Assembly (NCBI GenBank): GCA_013399895.1 | Contig: VXBA01001185.1 | Span: forward strand, 303,408 to 367,407 | DNA from: Serilophus lunatus | Taxonomy: Eukaryota > Chordata > Aves > Passeriformes > Eurylaimidae | Direction of reading: 5' to 3' | DNA length: 64,000 nt | Shown: positions 63,790 to 64,000 of the stretch, in pieces | Layout: every line of letters starts with the position of its first letter | How positions within the stretch are numbered: position 1 is the first letter of the stretch | The notes under the pieces: generated by a model | What the model saw: only the letters and a program-made list of their open reading frames with translations | What the model was told of the DNA's origin: nothing | Databases searched by the model: none | Position numbers and translations under genes: made by a program

Positions 63790-63905
63790 ACCAAGCAGCA
63801 TTTGTTAGGCATAGGAATAAATCGCCCAGGGAGGTGGTGGAGTCTCGGGAAGTGTTCAAAAGGTAAACATGTGAAGGTACCACATTAAAGAAAGGAGATC
63901 CTTTT
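63790..63905 (+). repeat. CR1 LINE fragment, opposite orientation
   Basis: Carries aggaataaatcgcccaggga, ggtggtggagtctcgggaag and tgttcaaaaggt, the plus-strand CR1 3' module. It abuts the minus-strand CR1 that ends near 63785. Confidence 0.6.
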
Positions 63906-64000
63906 GTATAACCCACTACAGTTCTCTCACTGCATTATACATTCTATAAAATTAAAGATAGAAGGTAGACGACTAAGTGCCTTGATAAACCTTTACAGTT

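Larger units (their letters stand above)
61851..64000 (-). other. VAPA: VAPA intron (partial, continues beyond window)
   Basis: Sequence upstream of the penultimate VAPA exon on the minus strand. Most of 62391-63905 is CR1. The rest shows no exon. Confidence 0.85.

Noticed and set aside
1..64000. CRISPR arrays, operons, phage or other prokaryotic systems
   Set aside because: No spaced direct repeats or dense gene strings were seen. Introns, CR1 repeats and the LTR show this is a vertebrate chromosome.

Overview
This is vertebrate nuclear DNA, almost certainly from a bird. It has low coding density, exons separated by kilobase introns with GT/AG borders, many CR1 LINE fragments, and one solo LTR of a kind I remember as common in neoavian genomes. 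There are no prokaryotic features, and I saw no tRNA, rRNA or CRISPR array.

Layout. 1-17.1 kb is upstream intergenic DNA with five CR1 pieces, simple repeats and one unidentified coding-like remnant on the minus strand (about 12.9-13.3 kb). About 17.17-18.19 kb is a CpG island interrupted by a 363-bp run of N; it is the likely APCDD1 promoter and probably holds the missing first coding exon. APCDD1 (plus strand) follows with coding exons at 27146-27329, 28946-29477, 42133-42454 and 44405-44853. These four exons encode 495 residues, the length expected after a 19-residue exon 1 in a 514-residue human-like protein. 44.85 to about 48 kb is 3' untranslated or downstream DNA. About 48-57.4 kb is intergenic, with two CR1 copies flanking a GC-rich block (50.2-50.5 kb) and a 1090-bp solo LTR (54098-55187). 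From about 57.4 kb to the window end is the 3' part of VAPA on the minus strand: a probable long 3' UTR, the last coding exon (60563-60721), the penultimate exon (61674-61850), and an intron holding a long degenerate CR1.

The two genes are convergent. APCDD1 encodes a membrane-tethered Wnt inhibitor. VAPA encodes a tail-anchored ER protein that tethers ER to other membranes. They share no pathway that I know of. In human, as I remember it, the two genes point the same way and lie hundreds of kilobases apart, so orientation and spacing both differ here.

I found no clear sign of a wholly new biological system. The items most worth a second look are the missing exon 1 in the GC-rich gap, a perfect 16-bp-arm hairpin in APCDD1 intron 2, an in-frame read-through past the exon 3 donor into a (TG)n tract, the GC-rich block at 50.2 kb, and the unidentified coding-like remnant near 13 kb.
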